Assembly (NCBI RefSeq): GCF_000294495.1
Contig: NC_018526.1
Span: forward strand, 1,240,001-1,304,000
Source: Streptococcus suis S735
GTDB lineage: Bacteria; Bacillota; Bacilli; Lactobacillales; Streptococcaceae
Reading direction: 5' to 3'
DNA length: 64,000 nucleotides
Below are positions 44,703 through 54,140 of the stretch, in pieces. Position numbers and translations under genes: made by a program. Under the pieces are notes generated by a model. That model worked only from the letters and a program-made list of their open reading frames with translations. It ran no database searches and had not been told where the DNA came from. Positions within the stretch are counted from its first letter, which is position 1, and the number at the start of each line of letters is the position of its first letter.

Positions 44703-44978
44703 GAGCGAGCCTTGGAACAAGTTGAAGTCTATGCTGAAAGTTACAATAAACTCCAAGAGTTAGATAGAGCTTTTCCAGATAAACTGAAAAAATCTATCCT
44801 CCAGTATGCTATGCAAGGAAAATTAGTTGCACAAGATCCGAACGACGAACCCGTCGAAGTCTTACTTGAAATGATTCGTGCTGAAAAGCAAAAACTCTAT
44901 GAAGAAGGCAAGCTCAAGAAGAAAGATTTGGCGGAAATAATGGTCGAAAAAGGAGATGATAACTCTCCTTATGGGAAG
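44703..44978. repeat. hsdS inverted repeat, central block (left copy)
   Basis: A 276-base block appears identical by eye to the inverted segment 46039-46314. It encodes the conserved spacer from ERALEQV to NSPYGK. Recombination here would exchange TRD2 only. Confidence 0.85.
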
Positions 44979-45477
44979 ATTCCGAGAAATTGGACTCTTC
45001 TTTCTGTCAAAGATATTTTTTCAATTACGACAGGGTTATCTTATAAGAAAACAGATTTAGCTATCATCCAAAGAGGTGTGCGGATTATTCGTGGGGGAAA
45101 TATCGAACCCTTAGCATATAAATTATTAGATAATGACTACTATATTGAGTCAAAATATATTACATCAGAATCTGTTTACTTGAAGCGAAATCAACTAGTA
45201 ACCCCGGTCTCTTCATCGTTAGAACATATCGGAAAATTCGCCAGAATTGATAAAAATTATTCAGATACAGTAGCTGGAGGATTTGTATTTCAACTAACAC
45301 CATTTATCTCGTCAGATACTTTATCAAACTATCTATTACTTTGTCTCTCATCGCCACTTTTTTACAAACAACTACAATCAGTAACCAAGCTGTCTGGACA
45401 GGCTTTATATAATATTCCAAAAACAAAGTTGAATGATCTCCGTATTGCCTTAGCTCCTGAACAAGAGCAAGAACGTA

Positions 45478-47046
45478 TCAGTAATAAAGTTGGGCAACTT
45501 TTTCAAAAAGTAAATCTACTTTAGTTACAATATCTTTCATTTCTCGATAGTTAGAAATAGGTATCAATAATCCTGAAATACTAGTACTATTTAACGTTTT
45601 TCCTTTTATAGCATCCTTTGAATTACCAGTGGTTGAGATTAGGGGCAAAAATCGCATCAGATAGTCTCTTATGATATTTTCTTTATCTCCGTACGGAAAT
45701 ATTGAGATTATCGCTTCATTATGGCTAGCAGGGACCTCTAATGCTACTTTACCAATAGTTAACTTAAAACTCATCAACAAGGTGCCTGCCGAAGCTATCT
45801 TTACCTTCTTCTGATTAATAGCAAAATCTGATAGATATTCTTTTGTTTTGAAGATGTGACCATTGTTAGACATATCTGAAATAGATACCCAAGGAATATC
45901 GTCTCCCCAATAATTCGGCTCACTTCTTGGAGGTGTTTTTCCAATATTAAATAAAACTAGACCACCAAACTTAACGTAGCACCAAGAACTAGGAAGTTTA
46001 AACAAAGTTGAATTACTAAAACCAATATTTTCCTTGTTCTTCCCATAAGGAGAGTTATCATCTCCTTTTTCGACCATTATTTCCGCCAAATCTTTCTTCT
46101 TGAGCTTGCCTTCTTCATAGAGTTTTTGCTTTTCAGCACGAATCATTTCAAGTAAGACTTCGACGGGTTCGTCGTTCGGATCTTGTGCAACTAATTTTCC
46201 TTGCATAGCATACTGGAGGATAGATTTTTTCAGTTTATCTGGAAAAGCTCTATCTAACTCTTGGAGTTTATTGTAACTTTCAGCATAGACTTCAACTTGT
46301 TCCAAGGCTCGCTCGATGTGAGCAACAATCCGTTTTTGTTCGGCAAGCGGGGGAAGGGGGAGAAGTGTATCTCCAAAACCTGAAGCAGAAATCTCCTTAA
46401 ATGTCGTACCTGATGATCGTAGAATAATATCTTTTGTTCGAAATTGCAAAATCCAATACATAAAATCTAAATTTACTAGTATTGGCGTTACGGATTTACA
46501 ACCTTGATTTGTAGTAAAGTCATAGTTAACAATGTTTATATGTCCTATTGGAGCTCGACTAGAATAAACAATAGAGTTTTTTGAAATTAGTTGAGCAGAA
46601 GATTTTTGTACGCCTAATTCGGTAATTTTTTTTGATGAGGTGGCAAATAATTTATTGTTTTGCTGTTTACCCATATCTGCAGGAGTTATCCAAGTGATAT
46701 TCCCATCATAATAAGTAGATTCAGAAGATTTCGGTGTGCCTCCCGAAGTAATAACTCCTAAATTTCTTAACCTCACCCACTCCCAACTATCTGGAATTTC
46801 ATAAGGTACTTCAACTTTTTTAACAGTCCCATCAGCTAACTTCTCATAAGGTTTCCCATCATCACTACGAAAAAATTCTGTTTCCTTTTTATCTCGCTTG
46901 ACTTTTCCTTCCGAAATCAACTTCTCTTTCTCTTCCTTGATACGTTTCAAAAGTTCACTTGCAGGCTCATCATTTGGGTCTTGCGGAACAAGCTTACCCT
47001 CCATCGCTCTTTGCAGGATACTTGCTTTCAGTTGTTCAGGAGTCAT
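45478..47046 (-). CDS. hsdS: Type I restriction-modification specificity subunit S
   Basis: The 522-residue HsdS has the classic two-TRD plan. Residues 1 to about 90 carry the N-terminal conserved helix (SILQRAMEGKLVPQDPNDEP) and lead-in. TRD1 (about 92-235) is followed by a central helix that repeats the N-terminal motif (SILQYAMQGKLVAQDPNDEP), then TRD2 (about 345-500) and a C-terminal coiled segment. It sets the DNA sequence recognised by the HsdM methylase. It shares a stop/start overlap with hsdM and converges on the silent inverted cassette, overlapping it by 47 bases at their 3' ends. Confidence 0.92.
   Translation of the reverse strand: MTPEQLKASILQRAMEGKLVPQDPNDEPASELLKRIKEEKEKLISEGKVKRDKKETEFFRSDDGKPYEKLADGTVKKVEVPYEIPDSWEWVRLRNLGVITSGGTPKSSESTYYDGNITWITPADMGKQQNNKLFATSSKKITELGVQKSSAQLISKNSIVYSSRAPIGHINIVNYDFTTNQGCKSVTPILVNLDFMYWILQFRTKDIILRSSGTTFKEISASGFGDTLLPLPPLAEQKRIVAHIERALEQVEVYAESYNKLQELDRAFPDKLKKSILQYAMQGKLVAQDPNDEPVEVLLEMIRAEKQKLYEEGKLKKKDLAEIMVEKGDDNSPYGKNKENIGFSNSTLFKLPSSWCYVKFGGLVLFNIGKTPPRSEPNYWGDDIPWVSISDMSNNGHIFKTKEYLSDFAINQKKVKIASAGTLLMSFKLTIGKVALEVPASHNEAIISIFPYGDKENIIRDYLMRFLPLISTTGNSKDAIKGKTLNSTSISGLLIPISNYREMKDIVTKVDLLFEKVAQLYY
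46039..46314. repeat. hsdS inverted repeat, central block (right copy)
   Basis: Partner of 44703-44978, in inverse orientation and of equal length (276 bases). It lies within hsdS between TRD1 and TRD2. Confidence 0.85.
46826..46856. repeat. hsdS inverted repeat, N-terminal block (right copy)
   Basis: Partner of 44149-44179 (31 bases). It lies in hsdS just before TRD1. Similarity continues at lower identity to the WEWVRL codons. Confidence 0.8.
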
Positions 47047-48509
47047 TATTTCTCCTCCAAAATTTCTAAAATTTCCGCCAAAACAGTATCAATTTTTTTA
47101 TTTAGGACAGCTCGTTCTTGCTGATAGTTTTGGATAAGTTCAAGTGGCTCTAAAATTTCTTCCTCTTCCTTTGGAAAACCGCATTGATCAAAATTATAGT
47201 TTAAACTAGCTAACTCATCTGGTCTAAACGATTTAGATTTGTAGAAATTCCCTTCTAAAATCTCTTGTCGATTTTTCCACCATTCGCGAACAGGATTAAA
47301 GTGATCGTTTCTCATTGGTTTAGTTTTAGAGAAATTTTTATAGCCTTCTGGCATATCCAATCTGTAAAACCAAGTTTCTTCTGTTTTTTTCGTCTTATCA
47401 AAAAAGAGAATATTCGTATGAATTCCTGTATATGGAGCAAATACGCTATGTGGTAAGCGAATAATAGTGTGAAGATTAAACTCCTCAACCAATTTCTGCT
47501 TTAGTCGTGTTTTTACTCCTTCACCAAAGAGGAATCCATCTGGTAGAATTACACCAACACGACCATTTTCTTTAAGTCGATACATAATAACAGCCATAAA
47601 CAAATCTGCTGTTTCAGAGCTGCGTAACTCTGCTGGAAAATTATTTTTTATTGTTTCAAGTTCAGAACCACCAAATGGAGGATTCATCATGATGATATCG
47701 AACTTTTCATCCTCAGTGTAATCCCTCACATTTTTTTCCAACGTATTCCCGTGGATGATTTTCGGATCATCAATTTCATGCAAGAATAAATTTGTCACCG
47801 CTAATAGGTGGGGGAAAGCCTTTTTCTCAATACCAAAAACTGCTTGATTGTATTTTTGAACGTCTTCGCTAGTCTTTCGCTGTTGGCTTAAATGATTTAA
47901 GGTAGATGTCAAGAAACCACCTGTCCCACATGCTAAATCTGCCATCGTTTCCCCTAATTGAGGATTGAGCATTTCAGCAATAAAATCTGTTGCTGCACGT
48001 GGTGTGTAAAATTCACCAGAATTTCCTGCACTTTGAATATCTTTGAGAATCTTCTCATAAATATCATTAAATGAGTGACGATCTTCTGGACTGTTAAAAT
48101 CAACTTCGTCAATCACATTAATCATTTGCCGCAGAAGAACTCCATTTTTCATATAGTTGTTAGCATCTTCAAAAGCAGATTTTACAATTGATTTGCGAAT
48201 TGGCATGTTTGGAGTGATTTCGAGTTCTTTCAACTCTTTGAACAATTTATTATTCACAAACTCAAGTAAGTCATCTCCAGTCAAGACCTGCTCACCCTTC
48301 TCAGCATGAGCCCAGTTTCGCCACTTCAACTCCTCGGGAATAATTGACTCGTATTCTTCTTCCTCCAACTCCCAATCTAACTCTCGACTGTCATAGATTT
48401 TTAAAAATAGCATCCAAGACATTTGTTCAATTCTCTGGGCATCACCATTTATCCCTGCATCGTTTCGAGTAATATCTTGTATTCGTTTAACAAATGATGT
48501 AATTGACAT
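47046..48509 (-). CDS. hsdM: Type I restriction-modification methyltransferase subunit M
   Basis: The 487-residue N6-adenine methylase has the N-terminal HsdM helical domain (QRIEQMSWMLFLKIYDSRE), the SAM-binding motif ADLACGTGGFL near residue 190, and the catalytic NPPF motif in IIMMNPPFGGSE. It follows hsdR after 12 bases and is coupled to hsdS. With HsdS it forms the methylase, and with HsdR the full restriction complex. Confidence 0.95.
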   Translation of the reverse strand: MSITSFVKRIQDITRNDAGINGDAQRIEQMSWMLFLKIYDSRELDWELEEEEYESIIPEELKWRNWAHAEKGEQVLTGDDLLEFVNNKLFKELKELEITPNMPIRKSIVKSAFEDANNYMKNGVLLRQMINVIDEVDFNSPEDRHSFNDIYEKILKDIQSAGNSGEFYTPRAATDFIAEMLNPQLGETMADLACGTGGFLTSTLNHLSQQRKTSEDVQKYNQAVFGIEKKAFPHLLAVTNLFLHEIDDPKIIHGNTLEKNVRDYTEDEKFDIIMMNPPFGGSELETIKNNFPAELRSSETADLFMAVIMYRLKENGRVGVILPDGFLFGEGVKTRLKQKLVEEFNLHTIIRLPHSVFAPYTGIHTNILFFDKTKKTEETWFYRLDMPEGYKNFSKTKPMRNDHFNPVREWWKNRQEILEGNFYKSKSFRPDELASLNYNFDQCGFPKEEEEILEPLELIQNYQQERAVLNKKIDTVLAEILEILEEK

Positions 48510-48521
48510 TTTTTCCTCTCA

Positions 48522-50846
48522 TTAAGCTACAGCAAATAGCTTTTCTTCTAATTCTTTAATTACTTCTAAGTAATGTTTTCTATTTCCAAAATAGGTATTA
48601 ACAATCTTGGAAGGAGTACCATAAACATGAAATTCTGGTAACTTTAAAGTTTCGATACTTTCAAGCTCACCGATTCCCTTATCCATATACTTATCTAGTA
48701 AAACCTCTAATACAGCACGCGCTTCTTCGCTGTATTTAAATAGATATCCACTTTGTTTCACATTTCTGATTCGCTCGGTTTTAGTCAAACTTTTCTGCCC
48801 GTATGCCAGTTTCAAAAGTAAATCAAAATCATCGATTTCTTGCTCCGAAATATTTTCTGCTTCACGAATTGCATCCAGATATACACCTTTTTTATAGAGT
48901 TCTTCTAAAATAACTTTTTTCTTATCTGCTGAATGCCATGCAGTAATAAAATCGGTTAATGTCGCATATGTTCCTAAAATATTTTTACGTGTATAATCTG
49001 TTAGACTCTCAGTTACTAATTTCCCATTTTCATCCAAGACTTGAACTGTCGAATTGAGAATATCCACTTTCCTATCCGCAACTCGATATTTTTCTATAGG
49101 ATCACCTACTGTAAATGATGTTGAATCCTGTCCAGTTTTCAGATTAGGATCTAATATTTTCGCCGGCTCACCATCAAATCCAGGATCAGCAAATAGATTT
49201 GTCACATTCCTAAAATCAATAATAGTGAAAAACTCTTTCCCTTTTTCAGGATATAAACGTGTTCCACGACCAATAATCTGTTTAAATTCTGTCATTGATT
49301 GAATATTTGAATCTAATACAATCAATCGACAAGTTTTTGCATTAACACCTGTGGTTAAAAGTTTAGAAGTTGTCACAATCGCCGGAAACTTAGAGTTAAC
49401 ATCCATAAAATTATCTAGTTGGGCTTTTCCTTCAGGATTGTCACCTGTCACCTGCATAACATAACGATAGTCCTCCCGTACCAAATCCTGATTTTCGTTG
49501 ACAAATGCTTCACGCATACGTTCGGCATGATCAATATCAACACAAAATACAATTGTTTTGTCAAAGCGTGCATTATTTTGTTTCATATAATCTGAAACAA
49601 ATTTTGCAACCTTTCGTGTACGATCATCAATGATAATTGTCTTATCAAAATCCTTGCGACCATAATACCTATCTTCGATAAGCTGTCCCTTAGCATCAAC
49701 TTTTCCATTTTCCGGACGATAGCCATCTACGTCCACATCTAGATTGACTCGCATAACTCGATATGGAGCGAGAAATCCATCCTCTATCCCTTGCTTCAGG
49801 CTATAAGTATAAATTGGCTCACCAAAATACTCCATATTGGAAACTTCTTTAGTTTCTTTTGGTGTCGCAGTCATACCAATTTGCGTTGCCGATGAAAAAT
49901 ACTCAATCACTTTACGCCAATTACTATCTTCTTTTGCTGAACCTCTATGAGCTTCATCAATCACTATCAAATCAAAGAAATTTTTATCAAATTTTTGATA
50001 GTGAGTTTCGGTTCCATCTTCTCCCATTAATTGCTGATAAAGACCTAAGTATATTTCAAAAGAATTTAATTTTTCTGGCGCATTCAGCAATTTTGATGTG
50101 ATTTTAGTCATCACTTTTTCAAATGGCTTGAAATCTTCTGCCATTGTTTGGTCAACTAAAATATTCCTGTCTGCTAAAAACAAGACACGCTTTGCTAATC
50201 CGGCTTTCCTAAGTCGGTGAATAATTTGAAAAGCCATAAAGGTTTTTCCAGTACCTGTTGCCATTACAAACATGACTCTGTTTTGCCCGCTTGCAACTGC
50301 CTCAATTGTACGATTAATTGCAATTTGCTGATAATAGCGTGGTTTCTTAATCGAAAAAGCATCTGTATAGTAAGGAGTTGTTATTGCTTTCGAAACCTCT
50401 GGTGCCATTTCTTTTTCAGCCTTTAATCGCTCAAATAATTCATCACGGGTTGGAAACTCTTCTAAAGAGAGTTCCCTCTCTTGTCTAGTAATTCGGTCAT
50501 GCTCAACAAACCCATCACCATTTGAGGAATAAACGAAAGAAACATCCAAAATTTCACCATATTCAATCGCTTGTTGTAAACCTGCACGAATACTATGCTT
50601 ATTATCCTTAGCTTCAACGATTGCAATTCGCTGTCCAAATTGATAATAGAGAGCGTAATCTGATTTTTTTCCCTCTTTTCGACGTCCTTTATCACCTCGA
50701 ACTTCTATTCGACCATCTGTGAAATATTCTTCATAAGCAATCTGTTCTCCATTTTTCCAGCCTTTTGACAAAATAGCTGGTGTAATAAAGTTTGCTTTAA
50801 TGTCTTCTTCACTCATCTCTTTTTTAGATTTGATAAATACAACCAT
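48522..50846 (-). CDS. hsdR: Type I restriction enzyme subunit R
   Basis: The 774-residue motor and nuclease subunit cuts unmethylated DNA. The N-terminal PD-(D/E)xK nuclease shows D63 and EAK at 78-80. The helicase domain has Walker A MATGTGKTFMA, DEAH in VIDEAHRGSA, GMTATPKET and the late motif QIIGRGTRLYP. An EcoEI-R-type C-terminal domain follows. It is at the short end for HsdR. It is the first gene of the hsdRMS operon, with an extended -10 promoter just upstream. Confidence 0.94.
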   Translation of the reverse strand: MVVFIKSKKEMSEEDIKANFITPAILSKGWKNGEQIAYEEYFTDGRIEVRGDKGRRKEGKKSDYALYYQFGQRIAIVEAKDNKHSIRAGLQQAIEYGEILDVSFVYSSNGDGFVEHDRITRQERELSLEEFPTRDELFERLKAEKEMAPEVSKAITTPYYTDAFSIKKPRYYQQIAINRTIEAVASGQNRVMFVMATGTGKTFMAFQIIHRLRKAGLAKRVLFLADRNILVDQTMAEDFKPFEKVMTKITSKLLNAPEKLNSFEIYLGLYQQLMGEDGTETHYQKFDKNFFDLIVIDEAHRGSAKEDSNWRKVIEYFSSATQIGMTATPKETKEVSNMEYFGEPIYTYSLKQGIEDGFLAPYRVMRVNLDVDVDGYRPENGKVDAKGQLIEDRYYGRKDFDKTIIIDDRTRKVAKFVSDYMKQNNARFDKTIVFCVDIDHAERMREAFVNENQDLVREDYRYVMQVTGDNPEGKAQLDNFMDVNSKFPAIVTTSKLLTTGVNAKTCRLIVLDSNIQSMTEFKQIIGRGTRLYPEKGKEFFTIIDFRNVTNLFADPGFDGEPAKILDPNLKTGQDSTSFTVGDPIEKYRVADRKVDILNSTVQVLDENGKLVTESLTDYTRKNILGTYATLTDFITAWHSADKKKVILEELYKKGVYLDAIREAENISEQEIDDFDLLLKLAYGQKSLTKTERIRNVKQSGYLFKYSEEARAVLEVLLDKYMDKGIGELESIETLKLPEFHVYGTPSKIVNTYFGNRKHYLEVIKELEEKLFAVA

Positions 50847-50913
50847 AATTTTCCTCTTTCAGTATGAATAATAACTTCAGGATAATAAGATTATCAGAAC
50901 AAACTATATTTCT

Positions 50914-50919
50914 ATTATA
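50914..50919 (-). promoter_or_regulatory. -10 box of the hsdRMS operon
   Basis: TATAAT preceded by TGG (extended -10) lies about 70 bases before the hsdR start on the minus strand. No good -35 box at normal spacing is seen. Confidence 0.6.
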
Positions 50920-51066
50920 CCACACCTAAATAATCAAACTACAATATTATAATAAAGTAATTCTCAAAGTAAACATAAATATATTTACATCCCCATCCCT
51001 CATCTGTGCTTTTTTCATCATTCCATGATACACTAATAGATAAGACAATTTTAGAAAGAAAGATAT

Positions 51067-52440
51067 ATGATTACCAAAGAATTCGACACCATTACCGCTA
51101 TTTCCACCCCTCTCGGTGAGGGCGCTATCGGGATTGTCCGCCTATCTGGGACGGACGCTTTTGCCATTGCCAGCACGGTTTTCAAGGGCAAGGACTTGGC
51201 GACTGTACCCAGCCACAGCCTCAACTACGGTCATGTCATTGATCCTGCAACGGGTCAAGTGCTGGACGAGGTTATGATTGGAGCCATGCGTTCTCCAAAG
51301 ACCTTCACCCGCGAAGATGTCATCGAGATTAACACCCACGGAGGCATCGCCGTTACCAACGAAATCCTCCAGCTCCTCATTCGCCAAGGGGCTCGAATGG
51401 CTGAGCCGGGTGAATTTACCAAGCGGGCCTTTCTCAATGGTCGTGTGGATTTGACCCAGGCCGAAGCCGTCATGGATGTTATCCGCGCTAAGACCGACAA
51501 GGCCATGCATAATGCCGTCCGCCAGCTTGACGGCTCCCTCTCCCAGCTCATCAACGACACGCGCCAGGAGATTCTCAACACACTGGCTCAGGTCGAGGTC
51601 AACATCGACTACCCCGAGTACGACGACGTCGAGGAGGCGACGACAGAGCTGGTCCGTGAGAAGACCCTCCAGTTCCAAGCTCTTTTGGAAAATCTCCTCC
51701 GCACTGCCCGCCGTGGAAAAATCCTGCGTGAAGGCATCGCAACCGCTATTATCGGTCGTCCAAATGTGGGAAAATCCAGCCTGCTCAATAACCTCCTCCG
51801 CGAGGAAAAAGCCATCGTTACAGACATCGCAGGAACAACCCGTGACGTTATCGAAGAATACGTCAACATCAAGGGCGTCCCCCTCAAGCTGATTGATACA
51901 GCAGGTATCCGTGAAACAGACGACATCGTTGAAAAAATTGGTGTGGAACGGTCCAAAAAAGCTCTTGAGGAGGCCGACCTGATCCTGCTAGTCCTCAACG
52001 CATCTGAGCCCCTGACCGAGCAAGACCGCAATCTCCTAGCCATTTCCGATATGGCCAACCGCATCGTCCTGCTCAACAAGACCGACCTGGAAGAGCAGAT
52101 TGAAGTAGACCAACTGCCTGAGGATGTCATTCGCATTTCCGTCTTGCAAAACCAGAACATCGATCAGATTGAAGAAAAAATCAATCAACTCTTCTTTGAA
52201 AATGCTGGTCTGGTAGAGCAAGATGCCACCTACCTCTCCAATTCTCGTCATATTTCCCTCATTGAGCAAGCCGTTCAAAGCCTACATGCTGTCAATGACG
52301 GACTGAAAGTGGGCATGCCAGTAGACTTGTTACAGGTTGACCTGACACGCTGTTGGCAAATTTTGGGAGAAATAACAGGTGATGCTGCTCCAGATGAACT
52401 CATTACCCAACTCTTTAGCCAATTCTGTCTTGGAAAATAA
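51067..52440 (+). CDS. mnmE: tRNA modification GTPase MnmE
   Basis: The 457-residue GTPase, with MnmG, modifies the wobble uridine of tRNAs. The N-terminal folate-binding domain ([20 protein letters not shown]) is followed by a helical domain into which the G domain is inserted: G1 GRPNVGKSS (about 227), G2 [10 protein letters not shown]3 [11 protein letters not shown]4 NKTD. The C-terminal FCLGK carries the catalytic cysteine. It is divergent from hsdR. The middle of the gene is unusually GC-rich for the window. Confidence 0.96.
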   Translation: MITKEFDTITAISTPLGEGAIGIVRLSGTDAFAIASTVFKGKDLATVPSHSLNYGHVIDPATGQVLDEVMIGAMRSPKTFTREDVIEINTHGGIAVTNEILQLLIRQGARMAEPGEFTKRAFLNGRVDLTQAEAVMDVIRAKTDKAMHNAVRQLDGSLSQLINDTRQEILNTLAQVEVNIDYPEYDDVEEATTELVREKTLQFQALLENLLRTARRGKILREGIATAIIGRPNVGKSSLLNNLLREEKAIVTDIAGTTRDVIEEYVNIKGVPLKLIDTAGIRETDDIVEKIGVERSKKALEEADLILLVLNASEPLTEQDRNLLAISDMANRIVLLNKTDLEEQIEVDQLPEDVIRISVLQNQNIDQIEEKINQLFFENAGLVEQDATYLSNSRHISLIEQAVQSLHAVNDGLKVGMPVDLLQVDLTRCWQILGEITGDAAPDELITQLFSQFCLGK

Positions 52441-52445
52441 GAACA

Positions 52446-52480
52446 AAAGTCATGTAAGAAAACTTGCATGACTTTATTTG
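52446..52480 (+). terminator. Terminator of mnmE
   Basis: AAAGTCATG, AAG and CTT, CATGACTTT pair around a short loop, followed by ATTTG. Confidence 0.8.
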
Positions 52481-52551
52481 TATATTAACACATAATTTCT
52501 TGTCTAAGATGACAAATTTAGATATACTAAACAGTGAAAGGCGGCATTCCC

Positions 52552-53628
52552 ATGAAAAAACTTCTTATTTGTATTGTCCTTCTATCCTGTCTTGTCTTTC
52601 CATTTATCGGCTGGAAACTATATGCCTATCAGCACAATACGATCACATTAACGTCGGAAGCTGATTTTTACTTGATTTATCCTGGCAAGGTCGAGACTTT
52701 TCAGCTAAATGGGCAAGAGCCTCAACTCCTTCATACACAGAAAATGAATTCTCAAGGGTATTTTGGCTCTGGTGAAAATTATGTCATAGACAATCGGTAT
52801 CTAGTCTTTGCCAACGATCAGCAAAAATTCATTAACGACAATCTGATATCCATCGATTTCAATACTGGCACTGTCTTGCGAAAGCCAAGTCAGTATAGTA
52901 GCTATATCAGTGGTACAGATGGACAAGACTTTTATACAGTGGGGCCCTATCACATACTAGCGCAATTTGACAGGAATTTTGATACTATTCAAACCCACGT
53001 TTTAAACGATGACTTCATCCCAAGTGCTCCAGTCATGGTAGACCAAACGTCAGTCTATTTAACTGGTTTTGTGAAAGATTTTACCCAAGAAGGACCCGAA
53101 GAAAATGTCTTGATTGTATTTGATAAGAAAGATTTTTCAAAACAAGAGGTATTCAAGTACGACAATACCATTGCCACAGGAGAAGGGCTTTGGGTCAATG
53201 GAACCATCTATCTCCCAAATTTAGGGAAAAAAACAAGTGAGTATACGGAAATTGAACAGTCATCCGAACTCCTAACCTTTGATACAAAAACAAAAACATT
53301 TTCGTCAGTAACTTTAGAACACCCCTCACCAAGCACACTACATGCTCTCAAAGACCAGAAGCTTCTCCTCATCGAACATCAAAATGGTATGTTTAGCCCG
53401 ATCTCATTTACCATTTATAATACCCAAACAGGTCAAGAGAGCTACCATCGTCTAGACGAGCTTAATCCTCGTCCTTATTATATTGACCATGTCCGCCAAC
53501 TAGACGGTAACAGATTATTATTGATTCTGGCTGGTAAGGCACTCATCTATGACTGGCAAGCAAAAAAAGTTTTAAGCCAAACTATTCTATCTGAGGATTA
53601 TGTTAGCGGGGTGTGGGTAAATGACTGA
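52552..53628 (+). CDS. Secreted or membrane-anchored protein of unknown function
   Basis: The 358-residue protein starts MKKLLICIVLLSCLVFPFIG, a signal-anchor or uncleaved signal peptide, followed by an extracellular domain of repeated beta-strand-rich segments (EADFYLIYPGKVETF, DQTSVYLTGFVKDF, NGTIYLPNLGKKT, QKLLLIEHQ). This pattern suggests a beta-propeller. The start follows GTGAAAGG; an in-frame ATG six codons upstream is less likely. I do not recognise the family. It is monocistronic, with a terminator on either side. Confidence 0.7.
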   Translation: MKKLLICIVLLSCLVFPFIGWKLYAYQHNTITLTSEADFYLIYPGKVETFQLNGQEPQLLHTQKMNSQGYFGSGENYVIDNRYLVFANDQQKFINDNLISIDFNTGTVLRKPSQYSSYISGTDGQDFYTVGPYHILAQFDRNFDTIQTHVLNDDFIPSAPVMVDQTSVYLTGFVKDFTQEGPEENVLIVFDKKDFSKQEVFKYDNTIATGEGLWVNGTIYLPNLGKKTSEYTEIEQSSELLTFDTKTKTFSSVTLEHPSPSTLHALKDQKLLLIEHQNGMFSPISFTIYNTQTGQESYHRLDELNPRPYYIDHVRQLDGNRLLLILAGKALIYDWQAKKVLSQTILSEDYVSGVWVND

Positions 53629-53655
53629 TAAACAAAAACGAATCTCAATAAAGAT

Positions 53656-53694
53656 TGTAAAAGTCCCAAGATGACTCTTTCTTGGGACTTTCGC
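53656..53694 (+). terminator. Terminator after the unknown secreted protein
   Basis: AAAGTCCCAAG pairs with CTTGGGACTTT around ten bases, just beyond the stop at 53628. Confidence 0.85.
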
Positions 53695-53749
53695 ATATTC
53701 TATCGAAGTTGCACAGCACAATCAATGTACTTACAAATCCTAGGAACCA

Positions 53750-54106
53750 CTATCTAATCGAAGTAAACGCCATTCCCAAAGCAGAACCAAAATAATATTT
53801 CCACCTTTCTTGCTCTAAATAGCGCTTAAACATCTTTAATTTATCCGATTGAATCCTATTCAAAGCTAGTTCTTCCAATACCCATGGATAAATTTTATAC
53901 GAAAGATAGCTAATCTTACTACCTTTTTCACACAACTCCATTGCTTCCAACAACTGGAATTTCAATGCTTTGCTCAACTTTAATTCTGAATCAGATAATA
54001 GTTCATTTATTTTTTGTATAAACAACTTACTTTTTTTACTGTTTCTAAACATTTTCATCTTCGTAGGGATTTCTGAAACAATCATGCGATGGAAATGATG
54101 GTGCAA
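53750..54106 (-). CDS. Small basic helical protein of unknown function
   Basis: A frame of up to 118 codons encodes a basic, mainly helical protein (KKSKLFIQKINELLSDSELKL, LEELALNRIQSDKLKMFK). Its size and character are like bacteriocin-immunity proteins, but I see no diagnostic motif. The start is uncertain: the first ATG begins MHHHFHRM, and MIVSEIP and MKMFRN are alternatives. It lies just after the flotillin gene in the same direction, without a clear promoter. Confidence 0.45.
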   Translation of the reverse strand: MHHHFHRMIVSEIPTKMKMFRNSKKSKLFIQKINELLSDSELKLSKALKFQLLEAMELCEKGSKISYLSYKIYPWVLEELALNRIQSDKLKMFKRYLEQERWKYYFGSALGMAFTSIR

Positions 54107-54140
54107 ACCTACTCAGTCACCCATCTCTTCCAACTGCTTA

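Larger units (their letters stand above)
44142..45524 (+). pseudogene. Silent inverted hsdS cassette (no 5' end)
   Basis: A reading frame encodes an HsdS-like body in the direction opposite to hsdS. It begins mid-gene at about residue 66 of the active protein (RKPYEKLADGTV) and lacks the N-terminal start of hsdS, so it has no promoter or start signal; GTG at 44196 is only the first possible codon. TRD1 (from VRLGAIVTAKGGK) and TRD2 (from IPRNWTLLSVK) differ from those of the active gene, but the central conserved block from ERALEQVEVYAESYN to NSPYGK is identical. It is a donor of recognition domains for inversion, not an independently expressed gene. Confidence 0.85.

Noticed and set aside
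51142..52160. Long antisense frames (178 and 183 codons) within mnmE
   Set aside because: They are the product of high GC in mnmE, which leaves few antisense stops; MnmE itself is well conserved on the plus strand.
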